Part shown: positions 7,995 to 16,690 of the stretch, piece by piece
Layout of the letters: every line of letters starts with the position of its first letter
Position numbering within the stretch: the stretch's first letter is position 1
From: Aquitalea sp. LB_tupeE
Lineage (GTDB): Bacteria; Pseudomonadota; Gammaproteobacteria; Burkholderiales; Chromobacteriaceae
NCBI RefSeq assembly: GCF_013391415.1
Contig: NZ_JACAXB010000009.1
Coordinates: 1-64,000, forward strand
Reading direction: 5' to 3'
DNA length: 64,000 nucleotides
Translations under genes and position numbers: made by a program
Notes under the pieces: model-generated
The model's input: the letters and a program-made list of their open reading frames with translations, nothing else
What the model was told of the DNA's origin: nothing
Databases searched by the model: none

Positions 7995-8645
7995 ATGATG
8001 AAGCTATATACCTACTTCAGAAGTTCCGCCGCATACCGGGTGCGTATTGCCCTCAACCTCAAAAGACTGCCTTATGACACGGTAGCCGTTCATTTGCTGA
8101 AGGATGGCGGCCAACAACATTCGGCCGGTTATCGCGCCAAGAGCCCGCTTGGGCTTGTCCCTTGCCTGGAGACCGAGCAGGGAAACGATTTGACGCAGTC
8201 CCTGGCAATCATCGAATACCTGGAAGAAACCTACCCCGCCCTTCCGCTACTTCCCCACCATGCAGCAGATCGTGCACGGGTACGGGCACTGGCCCTAACG
8301 ATTGCCTGCGACATTCATCCACTCAACAATCTGCGTGTGCTGGTTTTTTTAACCCAACAGTTCGGGCTTAGCGCAGAGAACAAAGCACAGTGGTATCGCC
8401 ACTGGGTAACTCAGGGCTTGATGGCTGTGGAATCCATGCTGGCCGACGAAGCCCGCACGGGTCACTTTTGCCATGGCGACACACCAGGCTTGGCAGACTG
8501 CTGCCTTGTACCCCAGGTATTCAATGCCTTGCGCTTCGATTGTTCACTTGCGCAAATGCCAACCATCCGTCGCATTTACCAAGCTTGTGTCACGCTCCCC
8601 GCATTCCAGGCCGCGGCACCAGAAATGCAACCAGATACGGAATAG
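7995..8645 (+). CDS. maiA: Maleylacetoacetate isomerase (zeta-class GST)
   Basis: 216 aa glutathione S-transferase of the zeta class. The signature SSAAYRVRIALNLK (residues 10-23) contains the catalytic Ser pair next to the glutathione site, and LVPCLE and TQSLAIIEYLEE form the rest of the GSH-binding domain. The enzyme isomerises maleylacetoacetate (or maleylpyruvate) to the fumaryl form using glutathione. Two adjacent ATG codons (7995 and 7998) could start translation. It is the last gene of the VOC-MFS-FAH operon. Maleylpyruvate isomerase is the main alternative reading. Confidence 0.88.
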   Translation: MMKLYTYFRSSAAYRVRIALNLKRLPYDTVAVHLLKDGGQQHSAGYRAKSPLGLVPCLETEQGNDLTQSLAIIEYLEETYPALPLLPHHAADRARVRALALTIACDIHPLNNLRVLVFLTQQFGLSAENKAQWYRHWVTQGLMAVESMLADEARTGHFCHGDTPGLADCCLVPQVFNALRFDCSLAQMPTIRRIYQACVTLPAFQAAAPEMQPDTE

Positions 8646-9347
8646 GATAAGCCCGCCCATCTCAACCGGTACCTGCCGAATCAATCAGCAGAGTCGACTG
8701 GTCACTCCAGGCCGGCCTCTACGCAATAGGCTCCAGTTACGCCTAATAGCCGCCCTTCACCAGATTGCGCAATTTTATTGCGCAAGTTTCACCTCTACTC
8801 TTTCTGCGGCACCGATTGTCCTCACGCACCAGCACCGTGCATAAAGAATAGTCATCAACCCAAAACGAGCCAAACTGGTGAATGGCTGCCATAAAACGCG
8901 CCAGCTTGGTTTGTGCACGCCTTTCATTTTCAAAATAAGTCATCAGAAGTACTACTTATTCATAAACAAAAATCACACTTAAATTGCATCATAAAATGTG
9001 CATGTGCAGCATAAAGCCAATAAAAACTATAAATGTGACACATCATGCTAAGTTGTTGCAGATTACCAACGAAGATGGATAAGTGCACAAACAGTTTAAT
9101 TTGTGAAATTTACTAGTAACAAATACGAATATGGAGACATAAGGCATCGCAAATTATTGTAGTTAAATTACTACATACAACAGCGTCAATATGTAGTGGA
9201 AGCGCTACATAAAATGCGTTTGACCGTAAATGTCACAGAAATTAACAATGTCCCTGCTTTTGCGGTGGACAAGTCAGGCAAAACGCCGGTTGCCAACGCA
9301 AACTTAAGTAGCAAAACAACAAAGCGAGACAATTGGAGATAGACAAG
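8646..9347. other. Long AT-rich intergenic region upstream of the porin
   Basis: No gene is convincing. A 66-codon minus frame at 8743-8943 lacks a ribosome binding site and recognisable family. At 8765-8785 the palindrome TTGCGCAA occurs twice, 13 bp apart, and can form a hairpin. From 8940 onward the region is AT-rich and looks like an extended regulatory region for the porin, including the two dyads listed separately. Confidence 0.5.
9158..9210 (+). promoter_or_regulatory. Two TGTAG-N8-CTACA dyads upstream of the porin
   Basis: TGTAG-8 bases-CTACA occurs at 9158-9175 (TGTAG at 9159-9163 region) and again at 9191-9210, about 34 bp (roughly three helical turns) apart. The half sites are the same and the spacers differ in sequence, the pattern expected of a dimeric regulator with two operators. 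The bound protein is unknown to me. The porin start is about 140 bp downstream. Confidence 0.5.
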
Positions 9348-10367
9348 ATGCAAAACAAATACATTGCTCTGGCCGTACTGGCTGCCTGCGCCGGTTATGC
9401 CCATGCTGATGAAGGCGTAACCATTTCCGGTTTTGTCCGTGCTGGCGTGTTGCAGTACAACGGTGCGGCCAACAGCGCCTGGGGTTACACCACTAATCCG
9501 GCAGCCGTTTCTACCACCAACGTGGCCGGTCGTGGCCAGATCAACTTCAATGGTGAAGAAAACCTGGGCAATGGCCTGAGCGCCATCTTCCAGGTCAACA
9601 ACCGATTCTCGCCGACCGGTAGCGGTTACGATGAAATGGGTAAACAGGCTAATACCTTTGCCAGCGATGACAGCTTTGTTGGCCTGAAGGGTAGCTTCGG
9701 TATGATTCGTGCCGGTAAGGGCACCGGCAACGTGGAAGACGGTAAGTTCGATTACAGCGTATGGGCTGGCCCGGATAACCACCTGGGCTGGTATGGCGGT
9801 GTAACCGGCAACAATATGGTCCGTTACGACCTGCCGGGCAATCTGGGCGGTTTCTATGGTGGCGTGCAGTTCTCCACCGATGAAAACAAGACCTCCAGCA
9901 ACAGCGGTACCAACCGCTACTCTGTTCTCGCTGGTTTCAGCGGTAGCAACTGGACGGTTTCCGCCAACTATGGTGCCTCCAGCAACACCACCAACAGCAA
10001 TGCCAACAACACCAGCCAGCTGGGCAGCAATCGCCAGTTGCACCTGACCGCCAACTACAAGCCGATTGATGCGCTGGAACTGGCAGTGGAATACCAACGT
10101 AACAAGCTGGCCGATGACAGCGTGATCAACGCAACCTCGCTGTATGCCTATTACACCATTGGCAATACCCAGTTGGGTCTGCAAACCGGGGTACGCAAAG
10201 ACAACTCCCCCGCACTGGCTCAAGGCACAGAGAAATACGTCAACCTGCTGGTACATTACAACCTGAGCAAGCACACCATGGCTTATATCGAGCTGTCGCA
10301 TGACAAGCCGCAAGCCGGTGGCAGCGCCCGCAATGGCGAACTGATCGGTCTGTCCAAGAGTTTCTAA
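9348..10367 (+). CDS. Gram-negative outer-membrane porin
   Basis: 339 aa. A cleavable signal peptide (MQNKYIALAVLAACAGYAHA, then DEGVT) is followed by alternating amphipathic strands and a terminal aromatic residue (GLSKSF), as needed for BAM-dependent insertion. FNGEENLGNGLSAIFQVNNR and DSFVGLKGSFGMIRAGKGTG are the hallmark strands of the Neisseriales/Burkholderiales trimeric porins (Porin_4). Start set at ATG 9348, with GGAG 10 bp upstream; the frame is open 5 codons further from a TTG. It forms a passive diffusion channel; its long upstream regulatory region suggests tight control. Confidence 0.92.
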   Translation: MQNKYIALAVLAACAGYAHADEGVTISGFVRAGVLQYNGAANSAWGYTTNPAAVSTTNVAGRGQINFNGEENLGNGLSAIFQVNNRFSPTGSGYDEMGKQANTFASDDSFVGLKGSFGMIRAGKGTGNVEDGKFDYSVWAGPDNHLGWYGGVTGNNMVRYDLPGNLGGFYGGVQFSTDENKTSSNSGTNRYSVLAGFSGSNWTVSANYGASSNTTNSNANNTSQLGSNRQLHLTANYKPIDALELAVEYQRNKLADDSVINATSLYAYYTIGNTQLGLQTGVRKDNSPALAQGTEKYVNLLVHYNLSKHTMAYIELSHDKPQAGGSARNGELIGLSKSF

Positions 10368-10395
10368 GCCCTTCGCAAGTCAGTTGATCCTTCTC

Positions 10396-10424
10396 AAGCC
10401 TGCCATCGTGCAGGCTTATTTTTT
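10396..10424 (+). terminator. Porin terminator
   Basis: Stem AAGCCTGC (10396-10403) with GCAGGCTT (10410-10417), 6-base loop, followed by ATTTTTTT. A clear rho-independent terminator 29 bp after the porin stop codon. Confidence 0.9.
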
Positions 10425-10446
10425 TGCGCCAAGCGGGGTCTGCTAG

Positions 10447-10459
10447 AATTTGAGCGCAA
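10447..10459 (+). promoter_or_regulatory. Ada-box-like site upstream of ada-alkB
   Basis: AATTTGAGCGCAA lies 68 bp before the ada start codon and matches the E. coli ada-operon box AATTAAAGCGCAA at 11 of 13 positions. Methylated Ada binds such a box to activate its own operon, so this is a likely autoregulatory site. Confidence 0.55.
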
Positions 10460-10526
10460 GTAAGCGGGTGTCAGCACCATGGATTGAGCTTATTGTTTTC
10501 TCGTTCCACACCCGGAGTCAGCGACC

Positions 10527-11630
10527 ATGGCCACAACCACTTCCACATTACAGTCGTCGGACGCGCTGGCGGACGCACGTTGGCAAGATGTCATGACACG
10601 CAACCCGCAGGCCGATGAGCAATTTGTCTATGCGGTGCGCACCACCGGTATTTATTGCCGGGCCAGCTGCCCATCCCGCCTGCCCAAACGGGAAAACGTG
10701 CAGTTTTTTGCCAATGGACAAGATGCAAAAGCAGCGGGTTATCGCCCCTGCCTGCGCTGTACGCCAGATGAGCCCAGCTTGTCCCAACGCCAGGCGGACA
10801 TCATTACATCTGCTTGCCACTACCTCGCGCAGGCCGAGGAGATACCCACCTTGCAGCAGCTGGCAGCCAAAGCCAGCATCAGTCCCTTTCATTTTCATCG
10901 CCTGTTCAAGCGTATTACCGGCCTGACGCCCCATGCTTACGCCATGGCATTGCGTCATCAGCGGCTGCAACAACAGCTGCCGGTTGCCCCCACCATCACC
11001 CATGCCATTCTCGATGCCGGTTATCAGTCCAGCAGCCGCTTTTATGCACAAGCCAGTCAACGACTGGGCATGACTGCCAGTGAACGTCGTGCCGGAGCGC
11101 CGCGCAGTGTCATTTACTTTGCCATTGCCCAGTGCAGCCTGGGGGCTATTCTGCTAGCCCAAAGCCAGAAGGGCATCTGCGCCATTTTGCTGGGGGATGA
11201 TCCGGCCTTATTGCTTAAGCAATTGCAGGATCAGTTTCCCAAAGCAGACTTGCGCGGAGGTGAACAGGCTTTCGAGCAACAGATGGCGGCCGTGATCAGC
11301 CTGATCGACAAGCCGCAACTAGGCCTCACCTTGCCCCTGGACATTCGCGGTACCGCATTCCAGCAGCGGGTGTGGCAGGCACTACGGGATATTCCACCCG
11401 GCCAGACCATGAGCTACGCCGAGCTGGCTGCCAAAATTGGTCAGCCATCCGCGGTACGTGCTGTGGCGCGGGCTTGTGCGGCAAATACACTGGCAGTGGC
11501 TATTCCATGCCACCGGGTGATTCGCCAGGATGGTAGCTTGTCCGGCTATCGCTGGGGCCTGGAGCGTAAGCAGTCGCTATTGCAGCGCGAACGGGATGCC
11601 AACACAGAAGGAGGGAGCGATGCAGACTGA
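10527..11630 (+). CDS. ada: Bifunctional DNA repair protein / transcriptional activator Ada
   Basis: 367 aa with all three Ada parts. The N-terminal zinc domain has C44, C48, C75 and C78 (YCRASCPSR; CLRCTPDEP); C44 takes the methyl group from phosphotriesters and turns the protein into an activator. An AraC-type helix-turn-helix follows at about residues 95-185. The C-terminal O6-methylguanine methyltransferase has IPCHRVIR with acceptor C328. It repairs alkylated DNA and activates the adaptive response. The end overlaps the alkB start by 11 bp, so the two are one operon as in E. coli. Confidence 0.95.
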   Translation: MATTTSTLQSSDALADARWQDVMTRNPQADEQFVYAVRTTGIYCRASCPSRLPKRENVQFFANGQDAKAAGYRPCLRCTPDEPSLSQRQADIITSACHYLAQAEEIPTLQQLAAKASISPFHFHRLFKRITGLTPHAYAMALRHQRLQQQLPVAPTITHAILDAGYQSSSRFYAQASQRLGMTASERRAGAPRSVIYFAIAQCSLGAILLAQSQKGICAILLGDDPALLLKQLQDQFPKADLRGGEQAFEQQMAAVISLIDKPQLGLTLPLDIRGTAFQQRVWQALRDIPPGQTMSYAELAAKIGQPSAVRAVARACAANTLAVAIPCHRVIRQDGSLSGYRWGLERKQSLLQRERDANTEGGSDAD

Positions 11631-12267
11631 TCTGTTTGGCGATGCTGGTCTGTTTCCATTGCAACAGCAGTTGGCGGAAGGAGTTTGTCTGCTTTCCGGG
11701 CAGGCAGAGTCAAGCATGCCCGCAATCTGGCAGGCTGTCTCAGACGTATTGCAGCAAGCACCCTTGCGTCAGATGCAAACAGCGGGTGGACACACCATGT
11801 CGGTATCAATGAGTAATTGCGGCGACTTAGGGTGGATCAGCGACCGCCATGGTTATCGCTACAGCAGGAAGGACCCGCAAACCGGCCAGCCCTGGCCCGC
11901 CATGCCGGCGGTGTTAAAAGAGCTGGCCCGCACTTGGGCAGCACAAGCGGGCTTTGACAACTTTGTCAGCAATGCATGTCTGATCAATTGCTATCAGGCT
12001 GGCAGCAAGATGTCTTTGCATCAGGACCGGGATGAACGCGATTACACACATCCCATCGTCACCTTGTCACTTGGCTTGCCGGCCCGCTTCATGCTGGGCG
12101 GCCTGCTACGGCAAGACCCCTGCTGCAAATTGTTGCTGCAACATGGGGATGTACTGGTTTTTGGTGGCCCTGCACGTTTGCGCTTCCACGGCATTATGCC
12201 TGTGGCCGATGGAGAACATGCCTTGCTGGGCAAAAGACGCATCAGCCTGACCTTTCGCCGCGCCTGA
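11620..12267 (+). CDS. alkB: DNA oxidative demethylase AlkB
   Basis: 215 aa, one residue shorter than E. coli AlkB. Iron ligands H134 and D136 (SLHQDRDERD) and H190 (RLRFHGIMP), and the 2-oxoglutarate-binding arginines R207 and R213 (RRISLTFRR), are all present at homologous spacing. It oxidatively removes methyl groups from 1-methyladenine and 3-methylcytosine. Start at ATG 11620, preceded by GGAGGGAG inside the ada 3' end, which ensures coupled translation with ada. A longer in-frame start at 11530 lies deep in ada and is not needed. Confidence 0.95.
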   Translation: MQTDLFGDAGLFPLQQQLAEGVCLLSGQAESSMPAIWQAVSDVLQQAPLRQMQTAGGHTMSVSMSNCGDLGWISDRHGYRYSRKDPQTGQPWPAMPAVLKELARTWAAQAGFDNFVSNACLINCYQAGSKMSLHQDRDERDYTHPIVTLSLGLPARFMLGGLLRQDPCCKLLLQHGDVLVFGGPARLRFHGIMPVADGEHALLGKRRISLTFRRA

Positions 12268-12280
12268 GCTGCGGCAGGCA

Positions 12281-12305
12281 TGAAAAAGCCCGCCGAAGCG
12301 GGCTT
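12281..12305 (-). terminator. Terminator of the KAS-ACP operon
   Basis: Stem AAGCCCGC (12286-12293) with GCGGGCTT (12298-12305) and a 4-base loop; read on the minus strand it is followed by TTTTTCA. Placed 19 bp after the ketosynthase stop. It has no T-run on the plus strand, so alkB is served less well. Confidence 0.85.
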
Positions 12306-12324
12306 GAACAAGACAGCTGCCGCA

Positions 12325-13551
12325 TTACTGATGGCGACGCAATACCAGGCTGGCATTACTACCACCAAAAGCAAACGAGTTGCTGATGGCAGCCGCTAGC
12401 TCGGGTGCGGCCACACCCTGGCCAAGTACATGTTGTACCCGGCAGTTTTCATCCAGTTGCTGACAATGCGCTGTCGGAGGAATCTGGCGATGGTACAAGG
12501 CCAGCGCCGTGATGGCGGTTTCCAGCCCGCCGGTGGCACCCAGCAAATGTCCATGCATGGACTTGGTGGCACTCACACGCAGGCCGGGGGTATCCTCGCC
12601 CCAAATTGACTGCAAGGCTTCACACTCCACCACATCTCCGACTTGCGTGGCAGTGCCGTGACTATTGCAGTAGCCAATGGCTTCCGGCGCAAGACCGGCA
12701 TCAGCCAGCGCAGCGCGCATGGTGCGTACCTGTCCGGCGACATCCGGCTTGGTAATGTGCGTTGCATCACTGCGGCAAGCATAGCCATCCAGCGTGGCAT
12801 AGATGCGTGCACCACGTGCCACGGCATCGTCCAGTCGTTCCAGAACCAGAAAGGCAGCACCTTCCGCCAGTACCAGACCACTACGCGTCTTGTCATAAGG
12901 ACGGCAGGCCTGCTCCGGCTGTTCTCCATCCGGATTGGCCAGCACCTGCATGGACTGCCAGCCATTGATAATGCCTGGCAGCAGCATGGCTTCGGCACCA
13001 CCGGCAATGGCCTGGCGGATTTCACCATGACGGATGGCACGCATGGCTTCACCCAGCGCAATGGCAGAAGAAGCGCAAGCGACCGAATAGTTGACCGCAG
13101 GGCCGGTAATGCCAAAACGCATGCTGATGTGCCCGGCAGGCGCATTGGCCATGCTGGCAATCACCGACAGGGGAGATACACGGGTATGGGTCTGGTAGAA
13201 ATTCTGGAAGCCTTTGTCCAGCGCGGTACTGCCACCCATGGCACAACCGACATAGACACCAACCTGCTCCTTGTCTTCCGGCAATTGCAAGGCGGCATCA
13301 TCCAGCGCCTGGGTGGCAGCAGCCACTGCCATCTGGCTGACACGGTCCACACCGGAGAGCTGCAGCCGCGTAAACCAGTTGGCCGGATCAAAATCGACAG
13401 CACCAACCACCGCAGGCTTGCACCCGGTTTGTTCAGCTTCCCATCGACGAATGCCTGAGGTGCCGGACATCAGCTTGTCAAAAACCAGATCAAGCTGATT
13501 GCCCAACGGCGAAATCAGGCCAATGCCGGTGATGGCTACCACCTGCGTCAT
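12325..13551 (-). CDS. Beta-ketoacyl-ACP synthase (FabF/KAS II-like)
   Basis: 408 aa condensing enzyme with the Cys-His-His set: C159 in NYSVACASSAIALGEA, then the CNSHGTATQVGD and KSMHGHLLGATGG histidines. It extends acyl-ACP chains by decarboxylative condensation with malonyl-ACP. Unlike the housekeeping fabF it is not with fabD/fabG; its only partner is an ACP whose stop overlaps its start by 4 bp (ATGA), so it is probably dedicated to that carrier. A role in a special fatty acid or polyketide-like product is possible, but no tailoring genes are next to it. Confidence 0.88.
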   Translation of the reverse strand: MTQVVAITGIGLISPLGNQLDLVFDKLMSGTSGIRRWEAEQTGCKPAVVGAVDFDPANWFTRLQLSGVDRVSQMAVAAATQALDDAALQLPEDKEQVGVYVGCAMGGSTALDKGFQNFYQTHTRVSPLSVIASMANAPAGHISMRFGITGPAVNYSVACASSAIALGEAMRAIRHGEIRQAIAGGAEAMLLPGIINGWQSMQVLANPDGEQPEQACRPYDKTRSGLVLAEGAAFLVLERLDDAVARGARIYATLDGYACRSDATHITKPDVAGQVRTMRAALADAGLAPEAIGYCNSHGTATQVGDVVECEALQSIWGEDTPGLRVSATKSMHGHLLGATGGLETAITALALYHRQIPPTAHCQQLDENCRVQHVLGQGVAAPELAAAISNSFAFGGSNASLVLRRHQ

Positions 13552-13784
13552 TGGGCGGTACTCTTGTAGCGGTCTACCAAGTCAGCAAGTTCCTGCAGAT
13601 TGGCTACATGCGCCTCTTCTTCGGGAATGGAGACCGAGAAATGTTCTTCAATTGCAAACAGCAATTCGATTTGCCCGAGGGAGTCCAGTCCGTATTCACT
13701 CAGCGCACGTTCGGCCTGAATTTCTTCGGCTTTCACACCGAACTTTTCCACAATCAACTGCTTGATCTGCTCAATAGTGTTCAT
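13548..13784 (-). CDS. Acyl carrier protein
   Basis: 78 aa. The phosphopantetheine attachment site is S35 in YGLDSLGQIE, in a short acidic four-helix protein of normal ACP size. Start taken at ATG 13784 (MNTIEQIKQL), which fits ACP length; a start at 13853 would add 23 unconserved residues. Its stop overlaps the ketosynthase start, so the two are translationally coupled. It differs from the usual fatty-acid AcpP motif (DSLDTVE), which supports a specialised role. Confidence 0.88.
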   Translation of the reverse strand: MNTIEQIKQLIVEKFGVKAEEIQAERALSEYGLDSLGQIELLFAIEEHFSVSIPEEEAHVANLQELADLVDRYKSTAQ

Positions 13785-13992
13785 CACATTGCCTTGCCCG
13801 CACTGCCCGGCATCTGGGCTGTACTTGGGGTTATCTTTTCTGTCGAACGCCATTGTATGCCGCTGTCCGATGGAAATTTATGGTGTTTATTGTCTAGTTT
13901 TATGCCAGTTGTTGACAAGAACCATGTGCCGCAGGCTTCCCGTCATCACAAGACGCTACTATAAGCGAATTACACAAATTTACACGACCATG

Positions 13993-14019
13993 AAAAAAGC
14001 CAGCAACGCATGCTGGCTT
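13993..14019 (-). terminator. Terminator of the EAL/HDOD gene
   Basis: Stem AAGCCAGCA (13997-14005) with TGCTGGCTT (14011-14019), 5-base loop, followed on the minus strand by a run of six T. It lies 23 bp after the HDOD gene stop. The 210 bp between here and the ACP start are a plausible promoter for acp-KAS. Confidence 0.88.
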
Positions 14020-14041
14020 AGCAAGCGTAATGATAACAGGC

Positions 14042-15466
14042 TCAGACGGCTTCCACATCATTGTGCACATCACTTTCGCGCAGTACCTCCTGCGCCCATA
14101 CCACCGAGTCGATATAGTAGCGGCAGGTATGTTCCACCTCGAAATTAAGCACTTTGCACAGGGCATTGATGCGCTGGTCGTCACCTTGTTCGCACGCCAG
14201 GGCCAAGGCCAGATAGGGGCTGAACATGCCTTTGTTCTCAACCACTGCATCCCGTACCGTGGGAGGGAGTTCCAGAGGATCCAGCACGTCCGGGAAGGGT
14301 TGGTTCAGCAGTACGTCCAGCAAGGAGAACATCCCGGTCAGGAAAAGGTGTTCGGCCTCCAGCTTGTTGCCACGATAGGCACCCAGGCGCTCCAGAAAAC
14401 GGGCACGGATCAGCGATTTTTCCAGCAAGGCCAGTGCTGTTCCGTCTTCCTTCTTGGCGGTGAACAACAGCATGGACAACCATTTGAACAGGGTCTCCCT
14501 GCCCAGTAGCAACAGGGTTTCCTCAATGGTTTGTACTTTGCGGGCCAGGCCATTCACCGGGGAGTTGATAAAGCGCAACAGCTTGAACAACAACACGGAG
14601 TCCAGCTTGAACTGGGCTTCCAGTTCGCGTGGTTCGGCATTGGCACGCAACATGCGCATGATTTGCAGCACGCGGCTTTGGTTGCTGTCTACCTTGCCGC
14701 TCTCCAAGCTGCGTACGGTGGCAATGAAAGGGCCATGGAACAGGGCGAAGCGGTTACTGCCCGGTGCGCGCAAGCAAATATCCAGATCTTCAGCCGTACC
14801 GACATTGCGGGCCATCCAGCGGGCATTGGGGTAGCGACGCGGCAGCTGGTCAAGAATAGGTGCCAATACCCTGGTGGACGGTGCCGCGAAATCCAGCAGC
14901 ATGAAATCCATGCGATTGAACAGCTCGGGCTGCAAACGCTCGGCCAGTACCTGGTTGTCGAAGGCGGCTGGCTCCACCGCAAAACGCAGACCTTTGCTGC
15001 GGAGCTCATCCAGAATCGGCATCACCTCGACCATCACCGGCTGATCCGGATCGGGTTCCAGCACAAAAATCACGCTTTTGGCTGGCATCTGCAACAACAG
15101 TGGCTCGGTCAGCGAGCTGATAGAAATGTGTACCAGAGCACGACGATAGGCCAGCAGGCGGAATACTTCCATATTCTGCAGGGTGGTCAGCATCAAGCGG
15201 TCGAAATCCTGCTGCTTGCCGCCTTTGGCCGCAGCCCCGGACTTGACGAAAAACTCGTACGCCACCACGCGATGCTGTCTATCCATGACCGGCTGGTGAG
15301 TGACAAAGCCAAGAGTGGGAGGCAGCTGCTCGATCAGTTCCGGCTCGGCGCTGGGCTTAACCGGCGAGGCTTCCAGCTCTTTTTCTACAGCAGCAATCTC
15401 GTCGTCGGGACTGTCTTCATTTTTTTTCAGTCGACCGGCCAAACCGCCAATCAGGTTCTTCAACAT
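14042..15466 (-). CDS. EAL-HDOD (YuxH-like) signalling protein
   Basis: 474 aa. After a charged, linker-like N-terminus (about 1-50) comes an EAL-like domain (about 53-250) in which catalytic residues are degenerate (VLEPDPD in place of the ExL motif), so c-di-GMP hydrolysis is unlikely. Residues about 260-460 form an HDOD domain (LQIMRMLRANAEPRELEAQF, FKLLRFINSP), a non-catalytic HD-type output. Such fusions act as regulatory scaffolds in motility or second-messenger pathways. It is monocistronic by its own terminator. Confidence 0.85.
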   Translation of the reverse strand: MLKNLIGGLAGRLKKNEDSPDDEIAAVEKELEASPVKPSAEPELIEQLPPTLGFVTHQPVMDRQHRVVAYEFFVKSGAAAKGGKQQDFDRLMLTTLQNMEVFRLLAYRRALVHISISSLTEPLLLQMPAKSVIFVLEPDPDQPVMVEVMPILDELRSKGLRFAVEPAAFDNQVLAERLQPELFNRMDFMLLDFAAPSTRVLAPILDQLPRRYPNARWMARNVGTAEDLDICLRAPGSNRFALFHGPFIATVRSLESGKVDSNQSRVLQIMRMLRANAEPRELEAQFKLDSVLLFKLLRFINSPVNGLARKVQTIEETLLLLGRETLFKWLSMLLFTAKKEDGTALALLEKSLIRARFLERLGAYRGNKLEAEHLFLTGMFSLLDVLLNQPFPDVLDPLELPPTVRDAVVENKGMFSPYLALALACEQGDDQRINALCKVLNFEVEHTCRYYIDSVVWAQEVLRESDVHNDVEAV

Positions 15467-15514
15467 GGTGTGCTCTCTCTTGGTGCCGGGCTCTCAGACA
15501 GGCTTCGTCCCAGT

Positions 15515-16615
15515 TTAGCTGATTCGCCCCGGAATTTTCGGGGTATCCACTACCACATCGCCACATTGGGCACGATGGCGCAAGGCATGATCCATCAACA
15601 CCAGGGCCAGCATGGCTTCGGCGATGGGCGTGGCACGAATGCCAACGCAGGGGTCATGGCGGCCATGGGTTTCCATCAGTATCGGATTGCCTTGTTTGTC
15701 GATGGAACGGCGCGGCTGGGCAATGGATGACGTTGGCTTGATGGCAATGGATACTTCGATATCCTGCCCAGTGGAAATGCCACCCAGAATGCCACCTGCG
15801 TGATTGCTGGCAAAACCCTGTGGGGTCAATTCATCACCGTGTTCGCTACCACGCTGGCTGACAGAGTTGAAGCCAGCGCCGATTTCCACGCCCTTGACGG
15901 CATTGATGTTCATCATGGCGTAGGCAATATCAGCATCCAGTCTGTCAAATACCGGCTCACCCCAGCCAACAGGAACATTCTCGGCCACCACCCGCAAGCG
16001 GGCACCGACGGAATCCAGGCTCTTGCGTATGCTGTCCATATATTCTTCCAGCTGCGGAACTACGCTTTCATCCGCCGCAAAGAAGGGGTTGGCATTGACC
16101 ACATCCCAGCTTTGGAAAGGGATGTTTACTTCGCCAATCTGCGTCATGTGACCGCGAATCAGCACGCCATAACGCTCATGCAACCATTTTTTGGCAATGG
16201 CACCAGCGGCCACGCGTACCGCAGTTTCCCGGGCGCTGGAACGGCCACCACCACGCGGGTCGCGCACTCCGTATTTATGCCAGTAAGTATAGTCCGCATG
16301 ACCGGGGCGGAAGGTTTCCGCGATATTGCCGTAATCCTTGGAGCGCTGGTCGGTATTGCGAATCAGCAAGGCGATGGGTGTACCTGTTGTCTTGCCTTCG
16401 TACACACCAGAGAGGATTTCTACGGTATCGGGCTCGCGTCGCTGGGTGACATGACGGCTGGTACCCGGTTTGCGGCGATCCAGCTCCAGCTGGATTTCCT
16501 CGGCACTGATGGCCAGGCCGGGCGGGCAGCCGTCCACCACACAGCCAATGGCCGGTCCGTGGCTTTCGCCAAAAGAAGTAACAGTAAACAGCAGCCCCAT
16601 GGTGTTGCCTGACAT
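15515..16615 (-). CDS. aroC: Chorismate synthase
   Basis: 366 aa, full length. [18 protein letters not shown] near the N-terminus, [14 protein letters not shown], and [20 protein letters not shown] are the family signatures, and [20 protein letters not shown] is the conserved C-terminal block. It converts EPSP to chorismate using reduced FMN, the last shared step to aromatic amino acids, folate and quinones. Transcribed alone; a 48-bp gap separates it from the HDOD gene. Confidence 0.97.
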   Translation of the reverse strand: MSGNTMGLLFTVTSFGESHGPAIGCVVDGCPPGLAISAEEIQLELDRRKPGTSRHVTQRREPDTVEILSGVYEGKTTGTPIALLIRNTDQRSKDYGNIAETFRPGHADYTYWHKYGVRDPRGGGRSSARETAVRVAAGAIAKKWLHERYGVLIRGHMTQIGEVNIPFQSWDVVNANPFFAADESVVPQLEEYMDSIRKSLDSVGARLRVVAENVPVGWGEPVFDRLDADIAYAMMNINAVKGVEIGAGFNSVSQRGSEHGDELTPQGFASNHAGGILGGISTGQDIEVSIAIKPTSSIAQPRRSIDKQGNPILMETHGRHDPCVGIRATPIAEAMLALVLMDHALRHRAQCGDVVVDTPKIPGRIS

Positions 16616-16690
16616 CTTGATTCGTCCCTTGTCATTTCATCCGGTTTTGGCTGATTCTAGCACGGCAATACCGCACCAAGATGGTCAGGC

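Noticed and set aside
8743-8943. 66-codon minus frame before the porin
   Set aside because: No start signal and no homology that I can recognise; it lies in a regulatory region.
9186-10313. 375-codon antisense frame opposite the porin
   Set aside because: Shadow of the porin gene; codon pattern follows the porin frame.
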